Source of the DNA: Sphingomonadaceae bacterium
Lineage (GTDB): Bacteria; Pseudomonadota; Alphaproteobacteria; Sphingomonadales; Sphingomonadaceae
Assembly (NCBI GenBank): GCA_020847445.1
Contig: JADLBY010000135.1
Location: 1 to 39,087 of the forward strand
Direction of reading: 5' to 3'
DNA length: 39,087 nucleotides
Shown one piece after another: positions 8,188 through 14,997 of the stretch (the stretch's first letter is position 1; the number at the start of each line of letters is the position of its first letter). The translations under genes and the position numbers were made by a program. The notes under the pieces were generated by a model. It saw nothing but the letters and a program-made list of their open reading frames with translations, was not told the origin of the DNA and did not search any database.

Positions 8188-9335
8188 TGTCCAGGGTTCG
8201 CATTCTCCACCTTTTCAGCAGCTTTGACCTTGGCGGCAAGGAAGCGCGGGCCGTGCGCCTGATGAACCATTTCGGCGACAAGGCGACGCACAGCGTGCTG
8301 AGCGCGGTTCCCGATGCCCTGGGTGCGCGCGATGCAATCGATCGGAAAATCGCCGTCGACTTTCCGGGGGATATGGCACCGGCCCTGCATGGTCGGCCCG
8401 GCATGGGCCGCTATCGCAGGCTTGCCAGCTATATGAAGAAATTCCACCTCATTCTCAGCTATAATTGGGGCGCGATGGACGGGGTGATGGCGCGCACGCT
8501 GCTGGGGGCGACAATGGGCTTGCCGCCGCTGATCCACCATGAGGACGGCTTTAACGAAGACGAATTTGAAAAGCTGAACTGGAAACGCAACTGGTTCCGC
8601 ACCATCGCCCTGCAGCGCGCGGCGGGGCTGGTGGTGCCGTCGCTGGCGCTGGAGAAGATTGCCCGGCACATATGGCACCAGCCGGTCGAGAAGGTCTATC
8701 GCTTCCCTAACGGGGTCGACGTCCATCGTTACGAGAAAAAGCCACAGCGCGGATCTTTCCCCGGCTATGTCAAACGCGAAGGGGACATCGTTGTCGGCAC
8801 GATTGCCGGGCTGCGGGCGGTGAAGAACCTTCCGCGGCTGGTGCGCGCGGTGGCGGCAGCTGGCCCGAATTACCGGCTGGCGATCGCGGGCGAGGGGCCG
8901 GAGCGCGATGCCATATTGGCGGAAGCGCAGCGCGTCGGCATCGCCGACCGGCTGATGATGCCCGGCTTTCTGAAAGACCCTGCGCGCTTTGTCGGCCTGT
9001 TCGATATTTTCGCACTGTCGTCGGATAGCGAACAATATCCGATCTCGCTGGTCGAGGCGATGGCGGCGGCGCGGCCGGTTGTTTCGACCAATGTCGGCGA
9101 TGTGGCGGCGATGGTTGCGCGGGAGAACCGGCGGTTCATCGTCGACCGGGGCGATGAGGCGGGCTTTGCCGCTGCGCTGCGTGAGCTTGGCGAAAACGCA
9201 GAATTGCGGGCCGAACTGGCGCATGCCAATTATGCCCGCGCGCTGGCCGAATATGGCGAGGCGGAAATGCTGGCGCGATACCAGCAGCTTTATGGGGCAA
9301 CCATGCGCCGCGCCGATTTTGCGCGACAAGATTGA
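8187..9335 (+). CDS. glycosyltransferase family 4 (GT-B fold)
   Basis: This 382-residue GT-B glycosyltransferase is expected to transfer a sugar from a nucleotide donor to a lipid or polysaccharide acceptor at the cytoplasmic face. The N-terminal Rossmann half starts with RILHLFSSFDLGGKEARA, where GGKEA is the acceptor-side glycine-rich loop. The C-terminal half holds the donor site: NGVDVHRYE, then VGTIAGLRAVKNLPRLV, then the motif SDSEQYPISLVEAMAAARPVV with the conserved Glu. There is no membrane segment. It is coupled to the preceding hydrolase by a one-base overlap. The acceptor is unknown, and no other polysaccharide gene is nearby. Confidence 0.9.
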   Translation: MSRVRILHLFSSFDLGGKEARAVRLMNHFGDKATHSVLSAVPDALGARDAIDRKIAVDFPGDMAPALHGRPGMGRYRRLASYMKKFHLILSYNWGAMDGVMARTLLGATMGLPPLIHHEDGFNEDEFEKLNWKRNWFRTIALQRAAGLVVPSLALEKIARHIWHQPVEKVYRFPNGVDVHRYEKKPQRGSFPGYVKREGDIVVGTIAGLRAVKNLPRLVRAVAAAGPNYRLAIAGEGPERDAILAEAQRVGIADRLMMPGFLKDPARFVGLFDIFALSSDSEQYPISLVEAMAAARPVVSTNVGDVAAMVARENRRFIVDRGDEAGFAAALRELGENAELRAELAHANYARALAEYGEAEMLARYQQLYGATMRRADFARQD

Positions 9336-9407
9336 GGCAATCGGCTAGCGCCAGATTTTCGTGGGGAAGGCGCGCCGGGAGGCGCATATTATTAGGGGTT
9401 GGAATAA

Positions 9408-10811
9408 GTGTTCAAGGGTCTGAAGCCCATCATTTACGGCGGCCGCGAAGTCTGGCCGCTGGTCGAGGGTGGCAAGGGGGTTGCCGTTACCAATCATGCC
9501 AGTTCGGGCGCCTGGGCGGCAGCCGGCGGCATCGGCACCGTGTCGGCGGTCAATGCCGACAGTTATGACGATAATGGCGACATGATCCCGCAGGTGTTCT
9601 ACGGAAAAACCCGTGCCGAACGCCATGAGGAGCTGGTCGAATATGGCATCCGCGGCGGCATCGCACAGGTGAAGCGCGCCTATGACATTGCCGGACCCGG
9701 CGGTGCCATCAACATCAACGTGCTGTGGGAAATGGGCGGTGCCCAGCGCATCCTGCACGGTGTGCTCGAAAAGACGAGGGGGTTGGTGACCGGCGTTACC
9801 TGTGGTGCAGGGATGCCCTACAAACTCTCCGAAATCGCCGCGCAATATGGCGTATATTATCTTCCGATCATCAGTTCGGCCCGCGCCTTTCGCGCGCTCT
9901 GGAAACGCGCCTATAGCAAGGTGCCCGAATGGCTGGGCGCGGTGGTCTATGAAGATCCCTGGCTGGCAGGCGGGCATAATGGCCTTTCCAATGCCGAAGA
10001 CCCGACCAAGCCCGAAGATCCCTATCCGCGGGTGAAGGCGTTGCGCGATACGATGCGCGAGGAAGGCATTCCGGACGAACTGCCGATCGTGATGGCGGGT
10101 GGCGTCTGGTATCTGCGCGACTGGGAGCATTGGATCGACAATCCCGAACTCGGCCAGGTCGCGTTCCAATATGGCACCCGTCCGCTGCTGACGCAGGAGA
10201 GCCCGATCCCGCAGGCGTGGAAAGACCATCTGACCAAGATCCCCGAAGGCGGCGTGCTGTTGCACAAATTTTCGCCTACCGGTTTCTATTCGAGTGCGGT
10301 CATCAACCCCTTCCTGCGCGAATTGCAGGCGCGTTCCGAACGGCAGATTCCCTATTCAACCGAACAGGCTGGGGATCACACCGCGACGCTCGACGTCGGC
10401 GTGCGCGGCAAGAATTTCTGGGTGACGCCGCATGATCTGCAGCGCGCGCGCGAATGGGATGCGCGCGGCTTTACCATGGCGCTCAAGACGCCCGACAATA
10501 CGGTGATTTTCGTCAAGCCGGACGAGGGCGCGGTTATCCGAAAGGATCAGGCCGACTGCATGGGTTGCCTGTCGCATTGCGGTTTCTCCTCATGGAAGGA
10601 CCATGACAATAATTCGACCGGCAGGCTCGCCGATCCGCGCAGTTTCTGCATCCAGAAGGCCTTGCAGAACATCGCGCATGGCGAACCCATCGACGAAAAT
10701 TTGATGTTTGCCGGGCATTCCGCCTATGAATTCGGGCGCGATCCCTTTTATTCCAATGGCTTCGTGCCGACGGTGAAACAGCTGGTCGACCGCATCCTGA
10801 CGGGGGACTGA
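9408..10811 (+). CDS. nitronate monooxygenase-family FMN oxidoreductase with Cys-rich C-terminal tail
   Basis: This is a flavin-dependent TIM-barrel protein of the nitronate monooxygenase / 2-nitropropane dioxygenase family. Support comes from VAVTNHASSGAWAAAGGIGTV at the N-terminus, GVTCGAGMPYKL, the phosphate-binding PIVMAGGVWYLRDW, and QVAFQYGTRPLLTQES. At 467 residues it is about 100 longer than usual. The extra C-terminal part holds Cys384-x2-Cys387-x3-Cys391 and Cys414 (ADCMGCLSHCGF and RSFCIQKALQ), which look like metal or Fe-S ligands. The start is GTG at 9408. The name therefore may not describe the real substrate. It is followed by a PilZ gene 66 bases later. Confidence 0.87.
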   Translation: MFKGLKPIIYGGREVWPLVEGGKGVAVTNHASSGAWAAAGGIGTVSAVNADSYDDNGDMIPQVFYGKTRAERHEELVEYGIRGGIAQVKRAYDIAGPGGAININVLWEMGGAQRILHGVLEKTRGLVTGVTCGAGMPYKLSEIAAQYGVYYLPIISSARAFRALWKRAYSKVPEWLGAVVYEDPWLAGGHNGLSNAEDPTKPEDPYPRVKALRDTMREEGIPDELPIVMAGGVWYLRDWEHWIDNPELGQVAFQYGTRPLLTQESPIPQAWKDHLTKIPEGGVLLHKFSPTGFYSSAVINPFLRELQARSERQIPYSTEQAGDHTATLDVGVRGKNFWVTPHDLQRAREWDARGFTMALKTPDNTVIFVKPDEGAVIRKDQADCMGCLSHCGFSSWKDHDNNSTGRLADPRSFCIQKALQNIAHGEPIDENLMFAGHSAYEFGRDPFYSNGFVPTVKQLVDRILTGD

Positions 10812-10841
10812 GCCAGCCCCCCATTTACCAATCGTTGACCT

Positions 10842-10873
10842 TGTTCCCCTAAACTCCGGTCGAGTGGGGAACA
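10842..10873 (+). promoter_or_regulatory. 8-bp inverted repeat before the PilZ gene start
   Basis: The arms TGTTCCCC (10842-10849) and GGGGAACA (10866-10873) are perfect reverse complements with a 16-base spacer. The right arm ends four bases before the PilZ ATG at 10878 and overlaps the only purine-rich ribosome-binding region. In RNA it could form a hairpin that limits translation; in DNA it could be an operator. A TTGACC box lies at 10835-10840, but I see no good -10 at the correct spacing. Confidence 0.45.
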
Positions 10874-10877
10874 GGGT

Positions 10878-11210
10878 ATGGGTTTAGCAACTTCCGCCTA
10901 TCGCAAGGTCGCTCCGGCAAGGCTCGAGCAGCGCGGAGCCGTGCGTCATCCGGTCGTCATCAAACGGGCCAGCGTGCGCGGCCATGGCAAACAGCCGCTC
11001 GATGCGATGCTCGATGATCTGTCGACCTATGGATGCCGGATCGCTGTCGACGGCTTGTTCAAATCGGGTGAACGCCTGTGGCTGCGTATCGCGGGCGGCA
11101 AGGCAATCGCGGCCAATGCGGTCTGGTGCGAAGACGGCAAGCTCGGTTGCCGCTTCGACGAGCAACTCGACCGTGAATTGTTTCGTTCGCTGACGCTGGT
11201 TTTTGATTGA
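10878..11210 (+). CDS. PilZ domain protein
   Basis: This 110-residue protein is essentially a single PilZ domain, the c-di-GMP receptor fold. The RxxxR-type motif is represented by EQRGAVRHPVV around residues 17-27. The second motif, (D/N)xSxxG, is DDLSTYGCRI. The remaining beta strands (GERLWLRIAGGKAIAANAVWCEDGKLGCRF) fit the barrel. There is no effector domain, so it would act by binding a partner. Both ligand motifs are present, so c-di-GMP binding is plausible but not shown. An inverted repeat precedes the start, and a hairpin spans the stop. Confidence 0.9.
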   Translation: MGLATSAYRKVAPARLEQRGAVRHPVVIKRASVRGHGKQPLDAMLDDLSTYGCRIAVDGLFKSGERLWLRIAGGKAIAANAVWCEDGKLGCRFDEQLDRELFRSLTLVFD

Positions 11211-11228
11211 GCGCGGCTGCGCTCAATC
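11205..11228. terminator. hairpin spanning the stop codons of the convergent PilZ and amt genes
   Basis: Arms GATTGAGCGC (11205-11214) and GCGCTCAATC (11219-11228) are perfect 10-bp complements with a GGCT loop. The PilZ stop TGA (11208-11210) lies in the left arm and the amt stop (11223-11225) in the right arm. Neither side has a downstream T tract, so it is not a canonical intrinsic terminator. It may instead protect 3' ends or block read-through in both directions. Confidence 0.6.
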
Positions 11229-12530
11229 CATGTCCCAAGCCCGTTCGCCATGGCTCGAAATATCGAGCCCGTCGCGTTCCTGATCTTCGCTCACGCGCAT
11301 CGGGATCACCATCGAAACCATATAGCCGACGATCAGCGTCACCACCGCCGAATAGACGCCGACAATGCCGACTCCCTTGATCTGCGCCCATAGCTGGCTG
11401 CCCATCGTCATGCCTTCGGCATAACCGTTGCCGCCAAAACTGGGCGATACCAGTATCGCGAGCAGGATCGAGCCGATGATGCCGCCGACACCATGGACGG
11501 CAAAGACGTCGAGCGAGTCGTCGATCTGCAATTTGCCCTTCACCAGATGGACGGCGTAGAAGCAGGCGGTGCCAGCCAGCACGCCAAGGATGATGGCACC
11601 CAGCGGACCGACGGAACCCGATGCCGGTGTAATTGTGGCAAGCCCCGCGATCGCGCCTGTCGCAAAGCCCACCGCTGTCGCCTTGCCAACCTTGATCTTC
11701 TCGATCAGAATCCACACCAGCGCCGCGACCGACGCGGCCAGGTGGGTGACGATGATCGCCGTTGCCGCCCCATCATCGCTGGCAGCCAGAGCCGAACCGC
11801 CATTAAAGCCAAACCAGCCCACCCATAACAGGCCGGCCCCGGCAACGGTCAGCGCGGGGCTGTGCGGCAGCATCAGCGTGCGTGGAAAACCGATCCGTTT
11901 GCCAAGCATCAGCGCCACGACCAGCGCCGAAACGCCTGCGGTCGTATGCACCACGATACCGCCTGCGAAATCGATCACGCCCTGATCCGCAAGAAAGCCA
12001 TTGCCCCACACCCAGCGCGCCACCGGCACATAGACCAGCAGGCTCCACAATGCGCTGAAAGCAACGACCCAGCCAAAGCGCGCGCGTTCGACCCAGGCGC
12101 CGACAATCAGGGCAGGGGTGATGATCGCAAAGGTCATCTGGAACAGGCCGAACACCAATTCGCCGATCGTCTGTCCGTCGCGCATCGCAAACATGTTTGC
12201 GAACAGCATATTCTGCAAATTGCCGATGACCGCACCGTCGGATGCCGAGAATGCGAGGCTGTAACCGACGACAATCCAGAGGAAGGAGGTGATCGCCGCG
12301 ATGGCGCCGCACTGGATCAGCACCGACAGAAAATTCTTGGTGCGCACCAGCCCGCCATAGAATAGCGCCAGACCGGGCAGCGTCATCATCAGGACCAGAG
12401 CGGACGCCGTCAATATCCAGGCGGTATCGCCACTATCGGGCGCCGCTTCTGCCACCAGATCCTGCGCAAAGGCGGGAGCAGCCAGCAACATGGTGCTGAA
12501 AAAAGCAGCAACTTTGTACGATTGGCGCAC
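11223..12530 (-). CDS. amt: ammonium transporter
   Basis: This is a trimeric inner-membrane ammonium channel/transporter of the Amt/MEP/Rh family. The 435-residue precursor has a cleavable signal peptide (ending AAPAFAQ) as in AmtB, followed by eleven predicted membrane segments. The pore twin histidines are His195 (GGIVVHTTAG) and His346 (DVFAVHGVGG). The first segments carry MTLPGLALFYGGLVRTKN, a family hallmark. The C-terminal tail, which contacts the PII protein GlnK, is ERDGLDISSHGERAWDMD. GGGGAGA lies six bases before the ATG. No glnK accompanies it, whereas glnK-amtB is the common arrangement. An inverted repeat lies about 65 bases upstream. Confidence 0.96.
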   Translation of the reverse strand: MRQSYKVAAFFSTMLLAAPAFAQDLVAEAAPDSGDTAWILTASALVLMMTLPGLALFYGGLVRTKNFLSVLIQCGAIAAITSFLWIVVGYSLAFSASDGAVIGNLQNMLFANMFAMRDGQTIGELVFGLFQMTFAIITPALIVGAWVERARFGWVVAFSALWSLLVYVPVARWVWGNGFLADQGVIDFAGGIVVHTTAGVSALVVALMLGKRIGFPRTLMLPHSPALTVAGAGLLWVGWFGFNGGSALAASDDGAATAIIVTHLAASVAALVWILIEKIKVGKATAVGFATGAIAGLATITPASGSVGPLGAIILGVLAGTACFYAVHLVKGKLQIDDSLDVFAVHGVGGIIGSILLAILVSPSFGGNGYAEGMTMGSQLWAQIKGVGIVGVYSAVVTLIVGYMVSMVIPMRVSEDQERDGLDISSHGERAWDMD

Positions 12531-12590
12531 GCCCTGTCTCCCCGCATTGTCGATATTTTGGGCAGGTCTCTAAGCCAGCGGCAATGCACC

Positions 12591-12607
12591 CGCAATTGCT
12601 AATTGCG
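12591..12607. promoter_or_regulatory. inverted repeat upstream of amt
   Basis: CGCAATT-GCT-AATTGCG is a perfect 7-bp dyad with a 3-base centre. It lies 61 bases upstream of the amt start and 26 bases downstream of the hydroxyacid dehydrogenase stop. It could be an operator for amt or a short 3' hairpin of the preceding gene. It does not fit the NtrC consensus well. Confidence 0.35.
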
Positions 12608-12632
12608 CGGCAGGCCGCTTGTCGACAGGAAA

Positions 12633-13631
12633 TTACGCCCAGCCTTCGAGCACCTGATCGGGCGGCCGGTGCCCGTCGGAAAATATCCGTATATTCGCGA
12701 TCACCTTCTCGCCCGAGGCTTCGCGTCCTTCGAGGGTTGCGCTACCCAGATGCGGCAGCAGAACGACGTTGGGAATGGAAAGAAACCGCGGGTCGATCGC
12801 CGGTTCGTGATTATAGACGTCCAGCCCGGCCCCGGCGATCCGCCCGCGTGTCAGCGCCTCGATCAGTGCGTCATCATCGACAAGTTCGCCGCGCGAGCTG
12901 TTGATCAGATAGGCGTCGCGTTTCATCAGCCCGATCCGTTCGCGGCTCATCAGCCTGTCGGTTTCGGCGGTCAACGGGCAGTGCAGGGTGATGATGTCGC
13001 TCTTGCCCACCAGCCGGTCGAGGTCCGGCTCGAACGTGACGCCCAGTTCCTCCTCGATACTCGCGGGCAGGCGGTGACGCTTGTTGTACAGGATGTTCAA
13101 TCCGAAGGCGCGTGCGCGAATCGCGACGGCCTCGCCGATCCGTCCGAAGCCGATAATGCCCAGCGTCTTGCCACCGATGCGGTGGCCAAGCATGCCCGTC
13201 GGCGTCCAGCCCTTCCATTCGCCCGATCGCATCAGCCTGTGGCCTTCGCCCAGACGGCGGGGGACATTGAGGATCAGCGCCATTGTCAGGTCGGCGGTGT
13301 CTTCGGTGAAAACGCCGGGCGTGTTGGTGACGAGGATACCCCGGGCCTTGGCAGCCGCCAGATCGATATGGTTCACGCCCGCGCCAAAATTGGCGAACAT
13401 TCTGAGCGAGGCCGGCGCGCGATCGATCAGGCTGGCGTCGATGCGGTCGGTCACGGTCGGCACCAGTATGTCGGCGTCCTGAATCAGTTCGACAATTTCA
13501 TCGGCCGTCATCTCATGATCGTCGTCGTTGAAGCGGCAGTCGAACAGTTCGGCCATCCGCGCCTCGATCTGCGGCAAAAGCTTGCGAGTGACGGCGACGC
13601 GCGGGCGTTCGATGCGTTGGAACTGGGTCAT
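12633..13631 (-). CDS. D-isomer-specific 2-hydroxyacid dehydrogenase (glyoxylate/hydroxypyruvate reductase type)
   Basis: This NAD(P)H-dependent enzyme reduces 2-oxoacids such as glyoxylate or hydroxypyruvate. The 332-residue protein has the split catalytic domain and an inserted Rossmann domain (TLGIIGFGRIGEAVA, GxGxxG at 161-166). Catalytic residues are visible: Arg247 (INSSRGELVD), Glu276 (DVYNHEPAID) and His294 (LLPHLGSAT). The segment FANFGAGVNHIDLAAAKARG is typical of the GyaR/GhrB-like group. It lies upstream of amt on the same strand, 102 bases apart. It is divergent from the SH3 gene. True substrate preference cannot be read from sequence. Confidence 0.92.
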   Translation of the reverse strand: MTQFQRIERPRVAVTRKLLPQIEARMAELFDCRFNDDDHEMTADEIVELIQDADILVPTVTDRIDASLIDRAPASLRMFANFGAGVNHIDLAAAKARGILVTNTPGVFTEDTADLTMALILNVPRRLGEGHRLMRSGEWKGWTPTGMLGHRIGGKTLGIIGFGRIGEAVAIRARAFGLNILYNKRHRLPASIEEELGVTFEPDLDRLVGKSDIITLHCPLTAETDRLMSRERIGLMKRDAYLINSSRGELVDDDALIEALTRGRIAGAGLDVYNHEPAIDPRFLSIPNVVLLPHLGSATLEGREASGEKVIANIRIFSDGHRPPDQVLEGWA

Positions 13632-13740
13632 GCGAACAACCCTATGGCGCGAAGAAATGCGACGTCAAGCTATCACCCTTGAACTGTCGGCACAGCTTAC
13701 ACTATAGGAAAGCGTCTGGGGCGGCAGGTTGCTGGAATAT

Positions 13741-14214
13741 ATGCAAAATATCGTAAAATCCTTGATGGTGGTCGCGCTGGTTGCGGCGGGCGGCAGCGCA
13801 GTTGCACAATCGACGAAGAAGACACCCTATTGGGCGTCGATCGACGAACCCGAAGCGCGGACCCGAACCGGGCCGAGCACCGAATTTCCCGTCAAATGGG
13901 TGTACAAGCGCCAGTTTCTGCCGGTGAAGGTGGTTGCGGTGCATGAAGTCTGGCGCAAGGTTGAGGATCCCGACGGCGATCAGGGCTGGATGCATGTTCG
14001 CTTGTTGAGCCCGGATCGCACCGCCATCGTAACCGGTTCGGGCATATCCGCGTTGCGCGACGAGCCTTCGGCGGCGGCGCGGATTTCCTGGCGGGTCGAA
14101 AAGGGCGTCGTCGGCCGGATCGATGATTGCCGGACAGGCTGGTGCCGCCTCGATATTTCCGGCCGGGTCGGATATATCGAAACCGATCGTATCTGGGGCG
14201 AGGAAGTGCCCTGA
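13741..14214 (+). CDS. secreted SH3-domain protein
   Basis: This is a 157-residue protein with a signal peptide (MQNIVKSLMVVALVAAGGSAVAQ) and two bacterial SH3-like modules. The first includes ARTRTGPSTEFPVKWVYKRQFLPVKVV and DGDQGWMHVRLL. The second includes SGISALRDEPSAAARISWRVE and CRTGWCRLDISGRVGYIE, with one Cys pair. Such DUF1058-type proteins are periplasmic and may bind cell wall. I chose ATG 13741; the frame extends to a TTG at 13729 that would add four residues before the signal peptide. It is divergent from the hydroxyacid dehydrogenase, an arrangement I recall from other sphingomonads. Confidence 0.85.
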   Translation: MQNIVKSLMVVALVAAGGSAVAQSTKKTPYWASIDEPEARTRTGPSTEFPVKWVYKRQFLPVKVVAVHEVWRKVEDPDGDQGWMHVRLLSPDRTAIVTGSGISALRDEPSAAARISWRVEKGVVGRIDDCRTGWCRLDISGRVGYIETDRIWGEEVP

Positions 14215-14280
14215 TCGGCATTGTGTTTAGACAAAATTTGAGAAGCGGTGATACAGCGGCTGCGAAAGGAATGAATCCGC

Positions 14281-14955
14281 GTGCCCGACTATACCGCCAT
14301 CAAGCTGCTCGGCATTGCCGGTGTGCTGTCTTATGCGACGGCGCGCCTGGCAACCAAGGCCGGGGTCATTGGCTATAGTCGCTACACGCTGGTCGCGGTT
14401 CCGGCGGGAGGGATGCCTGCCATGCCACGGGGATTCCGGGTGGAGCCGATATCGCCGGAGCGACTGTCGCGTCACAGGATCGACGCGAATCCCGACGAAC
14501 AGGCGCGGCGCTTTGCGCAGGGGCTGACCTGCCTTGCGGCCTATAATGCACGCGACGAATTTGTCGGGGTGACCTGGGTCGGCACCGGGCCGTTCGATGA
14601 AAGCATGGTCCATCTGCGCTTTGTCGTGCCCGACACCGCTATCTGGGATACCGGCTTGTGGATTCACCCTGACCATCGATTGGGGCGCGCCTTTGCGGCG
14701 CTGTGGGCTGGCACGGCCGAATGGATGCAGGCCAAGGGGCGGATATGGTCGATGAGCTGGATCGCCGACTATAATCTGCCCTCGCTGTTGTCGCACCGGC
14801 GCATGCGCTCTGCAACGGTCGGGCATATCACCACTGTCCGCTTTTTCCGCTGGCAATATATGGCGGAAGGTGTGCCGAGATTCGTCCGGATTGACACGGG
14901 CGATCCGCCGGAAATGCACATGCCCGTGCCGATGGCTTTGCGTGCTCCGGCCTGA
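14281..14955 (+). CDS. GNAT-like acyltransferase, function unknown
   Basis: This is a 224-residue protein starting at GTG, with AAAGGA ten bases upstream. A moderately hydrophobic N-terminus (IKLLGIAGVLSYATARLATK) precedes a domain that reads like a GNAT fold. That domain has AAYNARDEFVGVTWVGTG (beta strands), then DTGLWIHPDHRLGRAFAALWAGTAEWMQAKG as the acyl-CoA loop and helix, then WSMSWIADYNLPSLLSHRRMR as the later strand and helix. The pyrophosphate loop (RLGRAF) is a weak version of the R/QxxGxG/A motif, so cofactor binding is uncertain. It lies 42 bases before polA, perhaps as leading gene. Substrate unknown. Confidence 0.68.
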   Translation: MPDYTAIKLLGIAGVLSYATARLATKAGVIGYSRYTLVAVPAGGMPAMPRGFRVEPISPERLSRHRIDANPDEQARRFAQGLTCLAAYNARDEFVGVTWVGTGPFDESMVHLRFVVPDTAIWDTGLWIHPDHRLGRAFAALWAGTAEWMQAKGRIWSMSWIADYNLPSLLSHRRMRSATVGHITTVRFFRWQYMAEGVPRFVRIDTGDPPEMHMPVPMALRAPA

Positions 14956-14997
14956 TTAGGACAAGACTTCGCTGGCCGCCGCTGCTATCCGTCCGGC

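Noticed and set aside
9372-9385. GCGCC-GGGA-GGCGC hairpin before the nitronate monooxygenase-like gene as terminator
   Set aside because: Only five base pairs and no T run; common by chance at this base composition.
12531-12590. Possible sigma-54 promoter before amt (TGGC...TGC on the minus strand)
   Set aside because: The GG and GC elements are 11 bases apart instead of 10 and the rest of the consensus is poor.
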